Source: DASQUK01 sp046723645 (GTDB lineage: Bacteria > Actinomycetota > Acidimicrobiia > Acidimicrobiales > VFJN01). From it: a stretch of 43,529 nucleotides of DNA. Where the stretch lies: NCBI GenBank assembly GCA_046723645.1, contig JBKOUY010000041.1:1-43529 (forward strand), read 5' to 3'. The notes below the pieces were generated by a model. That model saw only the letters and a list, made by a program, of their open reading frames with translations, did not search any database and was not told the origin of the DNA. Numbering within the stretch: the stretch's first letter is position 1; each line of letters begins with the position of its first letter. Positions 17,345 to 24,899 of the stretch are shown one piece after another. Both the position numbers and the translations under genes were made by a program.

Positions 17345-18132
17345 AGCTCGCTCCGGATGGCCCACAGGTCGGGGAACACCGGGTGCGACAGCGTGGTGCG
17401 CAGGTAGGACACCCCGGGCGATCCGCCCGTCCCCGGCTTCGAGCCGATCGTGCGCTCGACCATCTTGACATGGCGGTAGCGCCACTCCTGCATGCCCTCG
17501 TCGAGGTCCACCAGCCGCTCCGCCACCTGCGCCGGCTCGCCGTCGTCGCGGTAGACCGCGAGCAGGACCCGCTGGACCGCACTCGAAGTGTCGAGGGGCC
17601 GGGACACGTCCCGGGCGAGGGCGTCGGCGGGGACGTCGTAGCCGGCGGCAACGAGGTAGCGAAGGAACGAGTCGAACAGCGACGGCCGCGCCATCGCCGC
17701 TGTGATGCGCGTGCGCGCGTCGCTGGGGTCGGCGTAGTGCTCGAAGACCCGTGGGTCGCGCCGGCCGAGGACCGCCTCGAGCTCCCGGAACTGCGCCGAC
17801 TGAAACCCGCTCGCGGCCTCGAGGCGGCTCCGGAAGCCGAGGAACTGGCGAGGTGTCATCGTCTCGAGCACGTCGATCTGTGCCACGGCGACCTTGAGGA
17901 TCGTGAGGATGCGCTTCAGGGTGGTCAGCGTGTGCGGCGTGTCGCCGTCCTCGAGGCGGCGCTGCAGGTGTGCGAGCTCGTGGAGCAGCTGCTTGAACCA
18001 GAGCTCGTACACCTGGTGGATGACGATGAACAGCATCTCGTCGTGCTCGTCCGAGCGCGGATGCTGCGCACCGAGCACGTCGTCGAGTGCCAGGTACGAG
18101 GTGTAGGTGAGGGCGGGCGAGCGTTCGGTCAC
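17341..18132 (-). CDS. kynA: tryptophan 2,3-dioxygenase
   Basis: Heme enzyme that opens the tryptophan indole ring to N-formylkynurenine. 263 residues from the GTG at 18132. Signature regions are DEMLFIVIHQVYELWFKQLL (31-50), with the distal histidine H39 and aromatic residues of the active site, and WRYRHVKMVERTIGSKPGTG, with the axial heme histidine and the GTGG substrate loop, ending SPGVSYLRTTL. The ORF upstream of 18132 overlaps the divergent gene and is not conserved. First gene of a two-gene operon with the kynureninase-like gene; a kynurenine formamidase is not present nearby. Confidence 0.93.
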   Translation of the reverse strand: MTERSPALTYTSYLALDDVLGAQHPRSDEHDEMLFIVIHQVYELWFKQLLHELAHLQRRLEDGDTPHTLTTLKRILTILKVAVAQIDVLETMTPRQFLGFRSRLEAASGFQSAQFRELEAVLGRRDPRVFEHYADPSDARTRITAAMARPSLFDSFLRYLVAAGYDVPADALARDVSRPLDTSSAVQRVLLAVYRDDGEPAQVAERLVDLDEGMQEWRYRHVKMVERTIGSKPGTGGSPGVSYLRTTLSHPVFPDLWAIRSEL

Positions 18133-18160
18133 GGCGGCGTCACCGCGCCAAGCTAGGTCG

Positions 18161-18649
18161 GTGCAGCGGACCCCCGAGCACTGGCGCTGGCACGACGGGC
18201 CAGTCGTCGGTGGCGCCGCGGTGGTGTTCGACATGGACGGTGTGCTGTCCGACGCCTCGCGCCGGCAGCACTTCCTCGACTGGCCCCGCCGCGACTGGGA
18301 GGCGTTTTTCGCCGCCTGCGGTGACGACGCGCTCATCGACGAGGTGGCGCGGCTGCTCGACGTGCTGGACGACGGCCTGCGGATCGTGCTGCTCACCGCG
18401 CGGCCACTGCGAGTCCGCCCCCAGACCGTCGCATGGCTGGACCGCTACGAGCTGCGCTGGGACCTGCTGATCATGCGCGATCACGGCGACTACTCGGCGT
18501 CCCGCGAGTTCAAGCTGGACGCAGTCGACGACCTGCGGGCCTGGGGGTTCGACCTGCGCCTGGCGTTCGAGGACGACCGCCGCAACGTCCAGATGTTCCA
18601 TGGTCAGGGCGTGCCCTGCATATACATCCATTCGGGCTACTACGACTGA
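18161..18649 (+). CDS. HAD-superfamily phosphatase
   Basis: 162 residues from the GTG at 18161; an upstream start at 18107 would overlap kynA on the other strand. All HAD motifs are present: nucleophile D24 and acid D26 in VVFDMDGVLSD, T79 in LLTARP, K118 in REFKLDAV, and the metal-binding acids in FEDDRRN (136-142). The short DASRRQHF...DWEAFF region after motif I resembles the small cap of the phosphatase domain of T4 polynucleotide kinase and other nucleic-acid or nucleotide phosphatases. The substrate is unknown. It starts 28 bases from the divergent kynA. Confidence 0.75.
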   Translation: MQRTPEHWRWHDGPVVGGAAVVFDMDGVLSDASRRQHFLDWPRRDWEAFFAACGDDALIDEVARLLDVLDDGLRIVLLTARPLRVRPQTVAWLDRYELRWDLLIMRDHGDYSASREFKLDAVDDLRAWGFDLRLAFEDDRRNVQMFHGQGVPCIYIHSGYYD

Positions 18650-18701
18650 GGCCCGAGGGTGCCTCACATCTTGCGTACAGCCGGTCCTCAGGAAGCGGGG
18701 C

Positions 18702-18707
18702 TACCCT
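18702..18707 (+). promoter_or_regulatory. -10 element (TACCCT) for htpX, leaderless start
   Basis: TACCCT ends exactly 7 bases before the GTG of htpX and there is no ribosome site in between, as for yajQ and hutH. Transcription is expected to start at the initiation codon. Confidence 0.4.
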
Positions 18708-18714
18708 GCGCTCC

Positions 18715-19557
18715 GTGAGGAACACCTTCAAGACGTTCGTCCTGCTCGCGGGGCTCGGCGGCCTGCTCGTCGTCATCGGCCAGCTCCTGGGCGGCTACAC
18801 CGGCGCGCTCATCGGGCTCGCCCTCGGCCTGCTGTTCGTCGGCTTCTCCTACTGGAAGAGCGACGCCCTTGCCATCCGCGCCGCCCGCGCGGTCCCCGTC
18901 ACCGAGGAGCAGATGCCGGAGTACTACGCCGTCGTGCGCGAGCTCACGCAGCAGGCGGGCATGCCCATGCCCAAGCTCTACGTGACCCCAGACCAGCAGC
19001 CCAACGCCTTCGCCACCGGGCGCAACCCGGAGCACGCGGCCGTGGCCGTCACGCAGGGCATCCTGCGCATCCTCAACTGGGACCAGCTCCGGGGCGTCCT
19101 GGCCCACGAGATCAGCCACGTCGGGAACCGTGACATCCTCATTGGCTCGGTGGCGGCCGCCATCGCCACGGGCATCACGCTCATCGCCAACTTCGCCCTC
19201 TTCTTCGGCGGCGGCCGCGACGACGAGGGCGGCGGCAACCCCTTTGCCCTGCTGGCCACGGTGCTGCTGGCACCGATCGCGGCCGCCCTGCTGCAGATGG
19301 CGATCAGCCGCAGCCGCGAGTACGAGGCCGACCGGAGCGGTGCCCGCCTGATCGGCGACGGTGAGCCGCTGGCGCAGGCGCTCCAGAAGCTCGAGGTCGG
19401 GGCCCGGCAAATCCCCATGGACATCGACCCGGCGCACGCCTCGGCGTTCATCGTCAACCCGCTGGCGGGCCGCAAGGTGACCTTCGCCAACCTGTGGCGC
19501 ACACACCCCCCGACCGAGGACCGGGTCGCCCGGCTCCGTGGGGGCGAGTGGCGCTAG
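18715..19557 (+). CDS. htpX: HtpX-type membrane zinc metalloprotease
   Basis: 280 residues, typical length. Two N-terminal membrane helices (about 6-24 and 28-46), then the M48 protease domain with the zinc motif HEISH (131-135), two more helices (about 142-162 and 176-196) and the third zinc ligand in SREYEADRSGARL. HtpX degrades damaged membrane proteins in the cytoplasmic membrane. The GTG at 18715 was chosen because the first helix begins at once and a -10 element sits 7 bases upstream; the frame is open further up but that part overlaps the HAD gene. Confidence 0.93.
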   Translation: MRNTFKTFVLLAGLGGLLVVIGQLLGGYTGALIGLALGLLFVGFSYWKSDALAIRAARAVPVTEEQMPEYYAVVRELTQQAGMPMPKLYVTPDQQPNAFATGRNPEHAAVAVTQGILRILNWDQLRGVLAHEISHVGNRDILIGSVAAAIATGITLIANFALFFGGGRDDEGGGNPFALLATVLLAPIAAALLQMAISRSREYEADRSGARLIGDGEPLAQALQKLEVGARQIPMDIDPAHASAFIVNPLAGRKVTFANLWRTHPPTEDRVARLRGGEWR

Positions 19558-19579
19558 GGCCGCAGCCGGCCACCGGCTC

Positions 19580-20125
19580 GTGACCACACCTCCGCCGCAG
19601 CACTATTCCCCGGTGTGGGCCGACGACGCCCGCGTGACGCCGCCGCTCGTCGGCGACGAGCGCGAGATCCTGACCGCCTACCTCGATTGGCACCGCCAGA
19701 CGTTCGAGCTCAAGTGCGCGGGCGTCCCCGCCGAGCGGCTCTCCGAGCGCGGCGTCCCGCCGTCGGGCATGAGCCTGCACGGCCTGGCGCGGCACCTCGC
19801 CGGTGTGGAGCGCTGGTGGTTCCGTACGCAGTTCGCGGGCGAGGACGTGCCGATGCTCTACTACTCCGACGACGACCCGAACCAGGACTTCGACGACCTG
19901 GGGGGCGACGTCGCCGACGCCATGGCGGTCTGGCGGGCCGAGTGCGGCCGATCACGTGAGATCGTCGCCAACGCCGCGTCCCTCGACGAGACGGGCACCC
20001 ACGCGGCGACCGGCAACCCGGTCTCGCTGCGCCGCGTCATGGTGCACCTGATCGCCGAGTACGCCCGCCACAACGGCCACGCCGACCTCCTGCGAGAGCG
20101 GATCGACGGCGCCACCGGGCTCTGA
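19580..20125 (+). CDS. DinB-like (DUF664-type) four-helix protein
   Basis: 181 residues from the GTG at 19580; an earlier start at 19538 would overlap htpX. The pattern EREILTAYLDWHRQTFELKCAG, then SLHGLARHLAGVERWWFRT, then VMVHLIAEYARHNGHADLL is that of the DinB/DUF664 family, in which three histidines (here in DWHR, RHLAGVE and the YARHNGH block) can bind a divalent metal. Many actinobacterial members act as mycothiol-dependent transferases. The substrate cannot be read from the sequence. Follows htpX by 22 bases. Confidence 0.8.
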   Translation: MTTPPPQHYSPVWADDARVTPPLVGDEREILTAYLDWHRQTFELKCAGVPAERLSERGVPPSGMSLHGLARHLAGVERWWFRTQFAGEDVPMLYYSDDDPNQDFDDLGGDVADAMAVWRAECGRSREIVANAASLDETGTHAATGNPVSLRRVMVHLIAEYARHNGHADLLRERIDGATGL

Positions 20126-20154
20126 ACGGCGGAGGAGGTAGACCCTCCCCCGGC

Positions 20155-20643
20155 TCAGTCCCGGAAGTTGCTGAACTGCAAAGGGATGCCGAAGTCCTCC
20201 TCGCGCATCGCCTGGATGGCCGACTGCAGGTCGTCGCGCTTCTTGCCGCTCACCCGCAGCTGCTCACCCTGGACCTGGCTCTGCACGCCCTTGATGCCGA
20301 GGCCCTTGATGAACTTGTTGATGGTGGTGGCTTTGTCCCGAGAGATGCCGGCGACCAGGTTGACGTGCTGGCGGGCCGTGCCGCCGGAGGCCTCCTCGAC
20401 CTTGCCGTAGTCGAGGGCCTTGAGCGACACCTTGCGCCGCACGAGCTTCTCCTCCAGCACCTGGCGCAGAGCCTTCAACCGGTCCTCGCTGACGCTGTGG
20501 AGCGTGATCTCGTGGCCGCTGAGGTCAACGGAGCTGTTGGTGCCCTTGAAGTCGAACCGGTTGGCGATCTCCCGGGACGCCTGGTCGACGGCGTTGCGCA
20601 CCTCTTGCATGTCGATCTCGGAGACGACGTCGAAACTGGGCAT
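20155..20643 (-). CDS. yajQ: YajQ-family nucleotide-binding protein
   Basis: 162 residues, the normal length. Starts MPSFDVVSEIDMQEVRNAVD and ends FGIPLQFSNFRD, both diagnostic of YajQ; the middle has NRFDFKGT and DKATTINKFIKGLGIKGVQ. The family binds nucleotides or RNA, and a Xanthomonas member is a cyclic di-GMP effector; the role in actinobacteria is unclear. The ATG at 20643 lies 7 bases after a TAGCCT -10 element on the same strand, so the mRNA is probably leaderless. Converges with the DinB-like gene. Confidence 0.93.
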   Translation of the reverse strand: MPSFDVVSEIDMQEVRNAVDQASREIANRFDFKGTNSSVDLSGHEITLHSVSEDRLKALRQVLEEKLVRRKVSLKALDYGKVEEASGGTARQHVNLVAGISRDKATTINKFIKGLGIKGVQSQVQGEQLRVSGKKRDDLQSAIQAMREEDFGIPLQFSNFRD

Positions 20644-20650
20644 GACGCGG

Positions 20651-20656
20651 AGGCTA
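20651..20656 (-). promoter_or_regulatory. -10 element (TAGCCT) for yajQ, leaderless start
   Basis: On the minus strand TAGCCT is followed by 7 bases and the ATG of yajQ, with no ribosome site. Same geometry as htpX and hutH. Confidence 0.4.
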
Positions 20657-20695
20657 CCCAGACGCCCCGTGTGGTGGGCCGTTCCGGCGAACCGC

Positions 20696-20701
20696 TAGCG
20701 T
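20696..20701 (+). promoter_or_regulatory. probable -10 element (TAGCGT) for tRNA-Tyr
   Basis: TAGCGT lies 11 bases before the first base of the tRNA, which would give a very short 5' leader. It shares the 69-base gap with the divergent yajQ promoter. Confidence 0.35.
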
Positions 20702-20712
20702 GTTCCCTTCCA

Positions 20713-20795
<83 letters not shown>

Positions 20796-20901
20796 CATCC
20801 GCTGAACTGGGGAAACGCCACTCGGCTCCTCGCCGGAAGATCCGGTCGGGGGCCACCGTGCAAACCGAATGCAAACCAGGCGGCACGGCGCCGTGTGCAA
20901 G

Positions 20902-20922
20902 CCGTGCCGTGCGCCGGCACGG
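20902..20922 (-). terminator. hairpin downstream of the HEPN gene
   Basis: CCGTGCCG and CGGCACGG form a perfect 8-bp stem with a 5-base loop, 13 bases past the stop of the minus-strand HEPN gene. No T-run. It would also separate this gene from the oppositely directed tRNA-Tyr. Confidence 0.45.
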
Positions 20923-20935
20923 TCGGTCCTGCGGG

Positions 20936-21334
20936 CTACTCCGCCGGGACCACTCGTCGAGCAACGAGCACGCAACGTTTCGCACGTTCGACGGCGCGCC
21001 GCGCCTCGGATAGCCGCACCTCGTCGGGCTCGTACTCCGCCTTTGTCTTCAGCGGTAGTAAGCGCGCAAGATCCTTGTCGAGCTCCGCCCCGTCCTTGCC
21101 GGCCTCACGGAGGCGCGGGCTGATCTCCGCGTGGTCTTGCCCGGCGGCACGACGACCGATGCGGTGGCCGGTGACGGCGTCTGCAGCGTTGATCGCGGCG
21201 TGGATGGCGAGGCTGGTCGCAGCGATCGGTCGGTTCGCCTCGAGCTCGGTCGTAGCCGCCTCGGCGCACGGCGCCAGCTGGGTCCTCGGCGAGATGTTGT
21301 CCTTGCGACGACGAGCTGGCATCCCCGTGGACAC
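20936..21334 (-). CDS. HEPN-domain protein, orphan
   Basis: 132 residues from 21334, or 128 from the ATG at 21322. The core reads SLAIHAAINAADAVTGHRIG, then RRAAGQDHAE, then LLPLKTKAEYEPDEV, then a C-terminal helix of ARRAVERAKR type. This matches the small actinobacterial HEPN family. An R-x5-H motif (RAAGQDH) is present, corresponding to the RNase motif of active HEPN toxins. Such genes usually stand next to a minimal nucleotidyltransferase antitoxin; none is found in the 320 bases upstream, where a LuxR-type fragment lies instead. It sits between tRNA-Tyr and a copy of the tRNA end, suggesting it arrived or was rearranged with a mobile element. Confidence 0.7.
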   Translation of the reverse strand: MSTGMPARRRKDNISPRTQLAPCAEAATTELEANRPIAATSLAIHAAINAADAVTGHRIGRRAAGQDHAEISPRLREAGKDGAELDKDLARLLPLKTKAEYEPDEVRLSEARRAVERAKRCVLVARRVVPAE

Positions 21335-21344
21335 GGCCGCCGCC

Positions 21345-21527
21345 GTCCCCGAGCCGTACGCCGGCGAGCTCGCGGGTGAGTGGCAGCGCGCCGCCAGGGA
21401 GTGGCGTCGACTCGACAGCCCCTACGAGGCCGCCTTGGCGCTGACAGAAGCCGACGACGAGGCAAGTGCCAGCCGTCTCCCGGGCTTCCTGAGAAGAAGT
21501 GCCACGCCACGAATCGTGTCGGCGTGA
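21345..21527 (+). pseudogene. C-terminal fragment of a LuxR-type ATPase regulator
   Basis: The frame ending at 21527 contains PEPYAGELAGEWQRAAREW followed by LDSPYEAALALTEADDEAS. This is the pattern seen near the C-terminus of large LuxR/AAA regulators (an LAGEW...AA..W, then PYE.ALAL..AD.EA helical repeat). The rest of the roughly 900-residue protein and the helix-turn-helix are absent. The 320-base stretch from 21335 to hutH holds nothing else I recognise apart from the tRNA-like repeat and the hutH promoter. Confidence 0.45.
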
Positions 21528-21609
21528 GGGGACGGGGGCATCGGTGGCCGCTACCCATCTTGGGTGTCGGGCTACCCAGATTGGATTGGACGCAGATCGA
21601 CCGTTGACC

Positions 21610-21629
21610 GGTCGAATCCACGCCGGCCC
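21610..21629 (+). repeat. imperfect copy of the tRNA-Tyr 3' end (right copy)
   Basis: GGTCGAATCCACGCCGGCCC, 17 of 20 bases identical to the T-arm/acceptor end of tRNA-Tyr at 20775-20794 and in the same orientation, 835 bases away. It is not part of a complete tRNA. Confidence 0.45.
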
Positions 21630-21641
21630 GCCGGCAGGTCG

Positions 21642-21647
21642 TACCGT
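21642..21647 (+). promoter_or_regulatory. -10 element (TACCGT) for the hut operon, leaderless start
   Basis: TACCGT followed by 7 bases and the GTG of hutH, with no ribosome site. It lies just after the tRNA-like repeat. Confidence 0.4.
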
Positions 21648-21654
21648 CACTGCG

Positions 21655-23220
21655 GTGGACACGCACGACGCCATCGCCATCGGGCTCGCACCGCTCGGCC
21701 GGGCCGAGGTCGTCGCCGTCGCCCGCCGCGGGGCGCGGGTCGCGGTGGACGGCCAGTCCCGCACCGCGATCGTCCGGGCCCGTGCCATCGTCGACGAGCT
21801 CGTGGCGCAGGAGACGCCGGTCTACGGGTTGTCGACCGGGTTCGGGGCCCTCGCCGTCCGCCACATCCCGGTGGACCGGCGCGCCGCGCTGCAGCGGTCG
21901 CTGATCCGATCGCACGCCGCCGGCGTGGGCCGGCCGGTGGAGGACGAGGTGGTCCGGGCGATGATGCTGTTGCGCACGCGGACGCTGGCGCAGGGCGTCT
22001 CCGGCGTCCGTCCCGAGGTAGTCGACCTGCTGGTGGCGCTGCTGAACCACGGGATCACGCCGGTGGTGCCCGAGCACGGGTCGCTCGGCTGCAGCGGCGA
22101 CCTCGCCCCGCTGGCCCACGTGGCCCTGGCGCTGATGGGCGAGGGTGAGGTGCGGCTGGCGGGAGAGGCCCCGGCCGACGCCGCCGACGGTGCCGTGCCG
22201 GCATCTCGCGCACTGGCCGACGCCGGGCTGCAGCCCGTCGAGCTGGCCGCCAAGGAGGGGTTGGCGCTGGTCAACGGCACCGACGGCATGCTGGGCATGC
22301 TGATCCTCGCCTGCCACGACCTGGCGGGGCTGCTGCCCGCCGCGGACCTCACCGCCGCCATGAGCGTCGAGGCCGCGCTCGGCACCGACCGGGTCTTCGC
22401 CGCCGACCTCGCCGGCCTCCGTCCGCATCCGGGCCTGGCGACCAGCGCCGCCAACATGGCTCGGCTCCTGGCCGGATCGGAGATTGTGGCATCGCACCGG
22501 ACCGGGGATCCCCGGGTCCAGGACGCCTACTCGCTGCGCTGTGCCCCCCAGGTGGCCGGCGCGGCGCGCGACACGCTGGCCCACGTCGAGACGGTGGCCG
22601 AGCGCGAGCTGGCGGCCGTGATCGACAACCCGGTCGTGCTCGAGGACCGGCGCGTCGAGTCCAACGGCAACTTCCACGGTGCGCCGCTGGCCCATGCCTG
22701 CGACTTCCTCGCCATCGTCGCCGCCGACCTCGGGGCGATGGCCGAGCGACGGCTCGACCGGCTGCTCGATCCGGCGCGGTCCCACGGCCTGCCCCCATTC
22801 CTCGCCGCCGACCCCGGCGTGGACTCCGGGATGATGATCGCCCAGTACACCGCCGCCGCCCTGGTGGCCGAGAGCCGGCGCCTGGCGGTTCCCGCCAGCG
22901 TGGATTCGATCCCGACCTCGGCCATGCAGGAGGACCACGTCTCGATGGGATGGGCGGCGGCCCGCAAGCTGCGCACGGTCGTCGCCAACCTGGCTCGGAT
23001 ACTGGCGGTGGAGCTCGTGGTGGCGGCCCGGGCGCTCGACCTCCGCCGTCCGCTGCGGCCGTCGCCGGCGACGGCCGCCGTGGTGGGTCGGGTGCGGCGC
23101 GATGTCCAGGGGCCGGGGCCCGATCGGTTCGTGGCCCCCGAACTGGCGGCCGCCGAGCACCTCATACGCAGCGGCGCGGCCGTGGGTGCCGCCGAGCGGG
23201 TGATCGGGGCGCTGCCGTGA
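21655..23220 (+). CDS. hutH: histidine ammonia-lyase
   Basis: First step of histidine breakdown: histidine to urocanate plus ammonia. 521 residues from the GTG at 21655; upstream codons in the same frame are not conserved and include the tRNA-like repeat. The MIO cofactor forms from three residues that are C146-S147-G148 (GSLGCSGDLAPLAH) instead of the common Ala-Ser-Gly. The active-site tyrosine Y57 lies in VYGLSTGFG, and VESNGNFHG and PTSAMQEDHVSMG complete the site. Its stop overlaps the hutU start (GTGA), so the operon is coupled. Confidence 0.95.
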   Translation: MDTHDAIAIGLAPLGRAEVVAVARRGARVAVDGQSRTAIVRARAIVDELVAQETPVYGLSTGFGALAVRHIPVDRRAALQRSLIRSHAAGVGRPVEDEVVRAMMLLRTRTLAQGVSGVRPEVVDLLVALLNHGITPVVPEHGSLGCSGDLAPLAHVALALMGEGEVRLAGEAPADAADGAVPASRALADAGLQPVELAAKEGLALVNGTDGMLGMLILACHDLAGLLPAADLTAAMSVEAALGTDRVFAADLAGLRPHPGLATSAANMARLLAGSEIVASHRTGDPRVQDAYSLRCAPQVAGAARDTLAHVETVAERELAAVIDNPVVLEDRRVESNGNFHGAPLAHACDFLAIVAADLGAMAERRLDRLLDPARSHGLPPFLAADPGVDSGMMIAQYTAAALVAESRRLAVPASVDSIPTSAMQEDHVSMGWAAARKLRTVVANLARILAVELVVAARALDLRRPLRPSPATAAVVGRVRRDVQGPGPDRFVAPELAAAEHLIRSGAAVGAAERVIGALP

Positions 23221-24899
23221 GCCCGGCCCCGGTCGGACCGCGGGTGATCCGAGCGCCGCACGGCACCGATCTGACGTGCCGCGGCTGGGTGCAGGAGGCG
23301 GCGCTGCGCATGCTGATGAACAACCTCGACCCCGACGTGGCCGAGCGACCGGAGGACCTCGTGGTCTACGGCGGCACCGGACGCGCGGCTCGGTCGTGGG
23401 AGGCGTTCGACGCCATCGTTGCGAGCCTCCGGGAGCTCGCCGACGACGAGACGCTCCTGGTGCAGTCGGGCAAGCCCGTGGGCGTGTTCCGCACCCACGA
23501 GTGGGCGCCCCGGGTGCTCATCGCCAACGCCAACCTCGTGCCCGACTGGGCCACCTGGGACGAGTTCCGCCGCCTCGAGGGCCTGGGCCTCACCATGTAT
23601 GGCCAGATGACTGCGGGATCGTGGATCTACATCGGCACCCAGGGGATCCTCCAGGGCACGTACGAGTGCTTCGCCGCCATCGCGGCCAAGCGCTTCGGCG
23701 GCTCGCTGCGCGGCACGGTGACGCTGACCGCGGGGCTGGGCGGGATGGGGGGCGCCCAGCCGCTCGCCGTGACCATGAACGGGGGCGTGGCCATCTGTGT
23801 CGACGTCGACCCCGAGCGGATCGAGCGCCGGCGCCAGCACCGCTACCTCGACCGGATCGCCGCCGACATGGCGGAGGCCTTGACGCTGGCGGCGGCGGCC
23901 AAGGCCGCCGGGGAGCCGCTCTCCATCGGCGTCTGCGACAATGCCGCCGAGGTGGTGCCCGCGCTGGCCGTCGACCCTGCAGGGGCCGGCCTCGTCGACA
24001 TCGTGACCGACCAGACTCCGGCGCATGACCCGATGTCGTACGTGCCCGTGGGGCTCGACGTGGGTGCCGCCGCCGACCTCCGTCGGCGGGACCCCGACGC
24101 CTACCTCGCCCGCAGCCGCCACTCGATGGTGCGCCACTGCGCCGGCCTCGTGGCGTTCTGCCGGCGGGGCGCCGAGGTCTTCGACTATGGCAACGCCCTC
24201 CGGGCCGAGGCCAAGGCCGCCGGCTACGACGACGCCTTCGCCTACCCGGGCTTCCTGCCGGCGTACATCCGCCCGCTCTTCTGCGAGGGCAGGGGACCGT
24301 TCCGTTGGGCGGCCCTGTCGGGCGACCCGGCCGACATCGAGGTGACCGACCGCCTGGTCCTCGAGGAGTTCCCCGAGAACGAGACGCTGGGCCGCTGGAT
24401 CCGCATGGCCCGCGAGCGGGTCCAGTTCCAGGGCCTGCCCGCACGCATCTGCTGGCTCGGGTACGGCGAGAGGGCCCGGCTCGGGCTGCGGTTCAACGAG
24501 CTGGTGGCGTCCGGCGAGATCAGCGCCCCGGTCGTGATCGGGCGGGACCACCTCGACTCGGGGTCGGTGGCGTCCCCGTACCGGGAGACCGAGTCGATGG
24601 CGGACGGCAGCGATGCCATCGCCGACTGGCCGATCCTCAACGCGTTGCTCAACACGGCCAGCGGTGCGTCGTGGGTGAGCTTTCACCACGGCGGCGGCGT
24701 GGGTATCGGCCGGTCGCTGCACGCGGGCATGGTGGTCGTCGCCGACGGGACGCCCCTGGCCGCGGAGAAGCTCGAGCGGGTCCTCACGACCGACCCCGGC
24801 ATCGGCGTGGTCCGCCACGCCGACGCCGGCTACGACGAGGCCCGCGCCGTGGCCGAGCGGCACGGGATCAGCCTCCCGATGGGGCTCCGCCACCCATGA
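23217..24899 (+). CDS. hutU: urocanate hydratase
   Basis: NAD-dependent hydration of urocanate to imidazolone propionate. 560 residues from the GTG at 23217, within the usual 550-560. Recognisable regions are the N-terminal GWVQEAALRMLMNNLDPDVA, LLVQSGKPVGVFRTHEWAPR, the NAD-binding TAGLGGMGGAQPLA (171-184) and, near the C-terminus, YPGFLPAYIRPLFCEGRGPF with the conserved cysteine, and GASWVSFHHGGGVGIG. Overlaps both hutH (GTGA) and hutF (ATGA). Confidence 0.95.
   Translation: MSPAPVGPRVIRAPHGTDLTCRGWVQEAALRMLMNNLDPDVAERPEDLVVYGGTGRAARSWEAFDAIVASLRELADDETLLVQSGKPVGVFRTHEWAPRVLIANANLVPDWATWDEFRRLEGLGLTMYGQMTAGSWIYIGTQGILQGTYECFAAIAAKRFGGSLRGTVTLTAGLGGMGGAQPLAVTMNGGVAICVDVDPERIERRRQHRYLDRIAADMAEALTLAAAAKAAGEPLSIGVCDNAAEVVPALAVDPAGAGLVDIVTDQTPAHDPMSYVPVGLDVGAAADLRRRDPDAYLARSRHSMVRHCAGLVAFCRRGAEVFDYGNALRAEAKAAGYDDAFAYPGFLPAYIRPLFCEGRGPFRWAALSGDPADIEVTDRLVLEEFPENETLGRWIRMARERVQFQGLPARICWLGYGERARLGLRFNELVASGEISAPVVIGRDHLDSGSVASPYRETESMADGSDAIADWPILNALLNTASGASWVSFHHGGGVGIGRSLHAGMVVVADGTPLAAEKLERVLTTDPGIGVVRHADAGYDEARAVAERHGISLPMGLRHP

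Noticed and set aside
16145..17407. 420-residue plus-strand ORF
   Set aside because: Antisense of the kynureninase-like gene; no recognisable motif.
18107..18160. Upstream start of the HAD phosphatase
   Set aside because: It would overlap the 5' end of kynA on the opposite strand and adds residues without conservation.
20884..20895. 12-base palindrome CACGGCGCCGTG near tRNA-Tyr
   Set aside because: GC-rich palindromes of this size are expected by chance here, and it has no loop; the neighbouring 8-bp hairpin is a better terminator.
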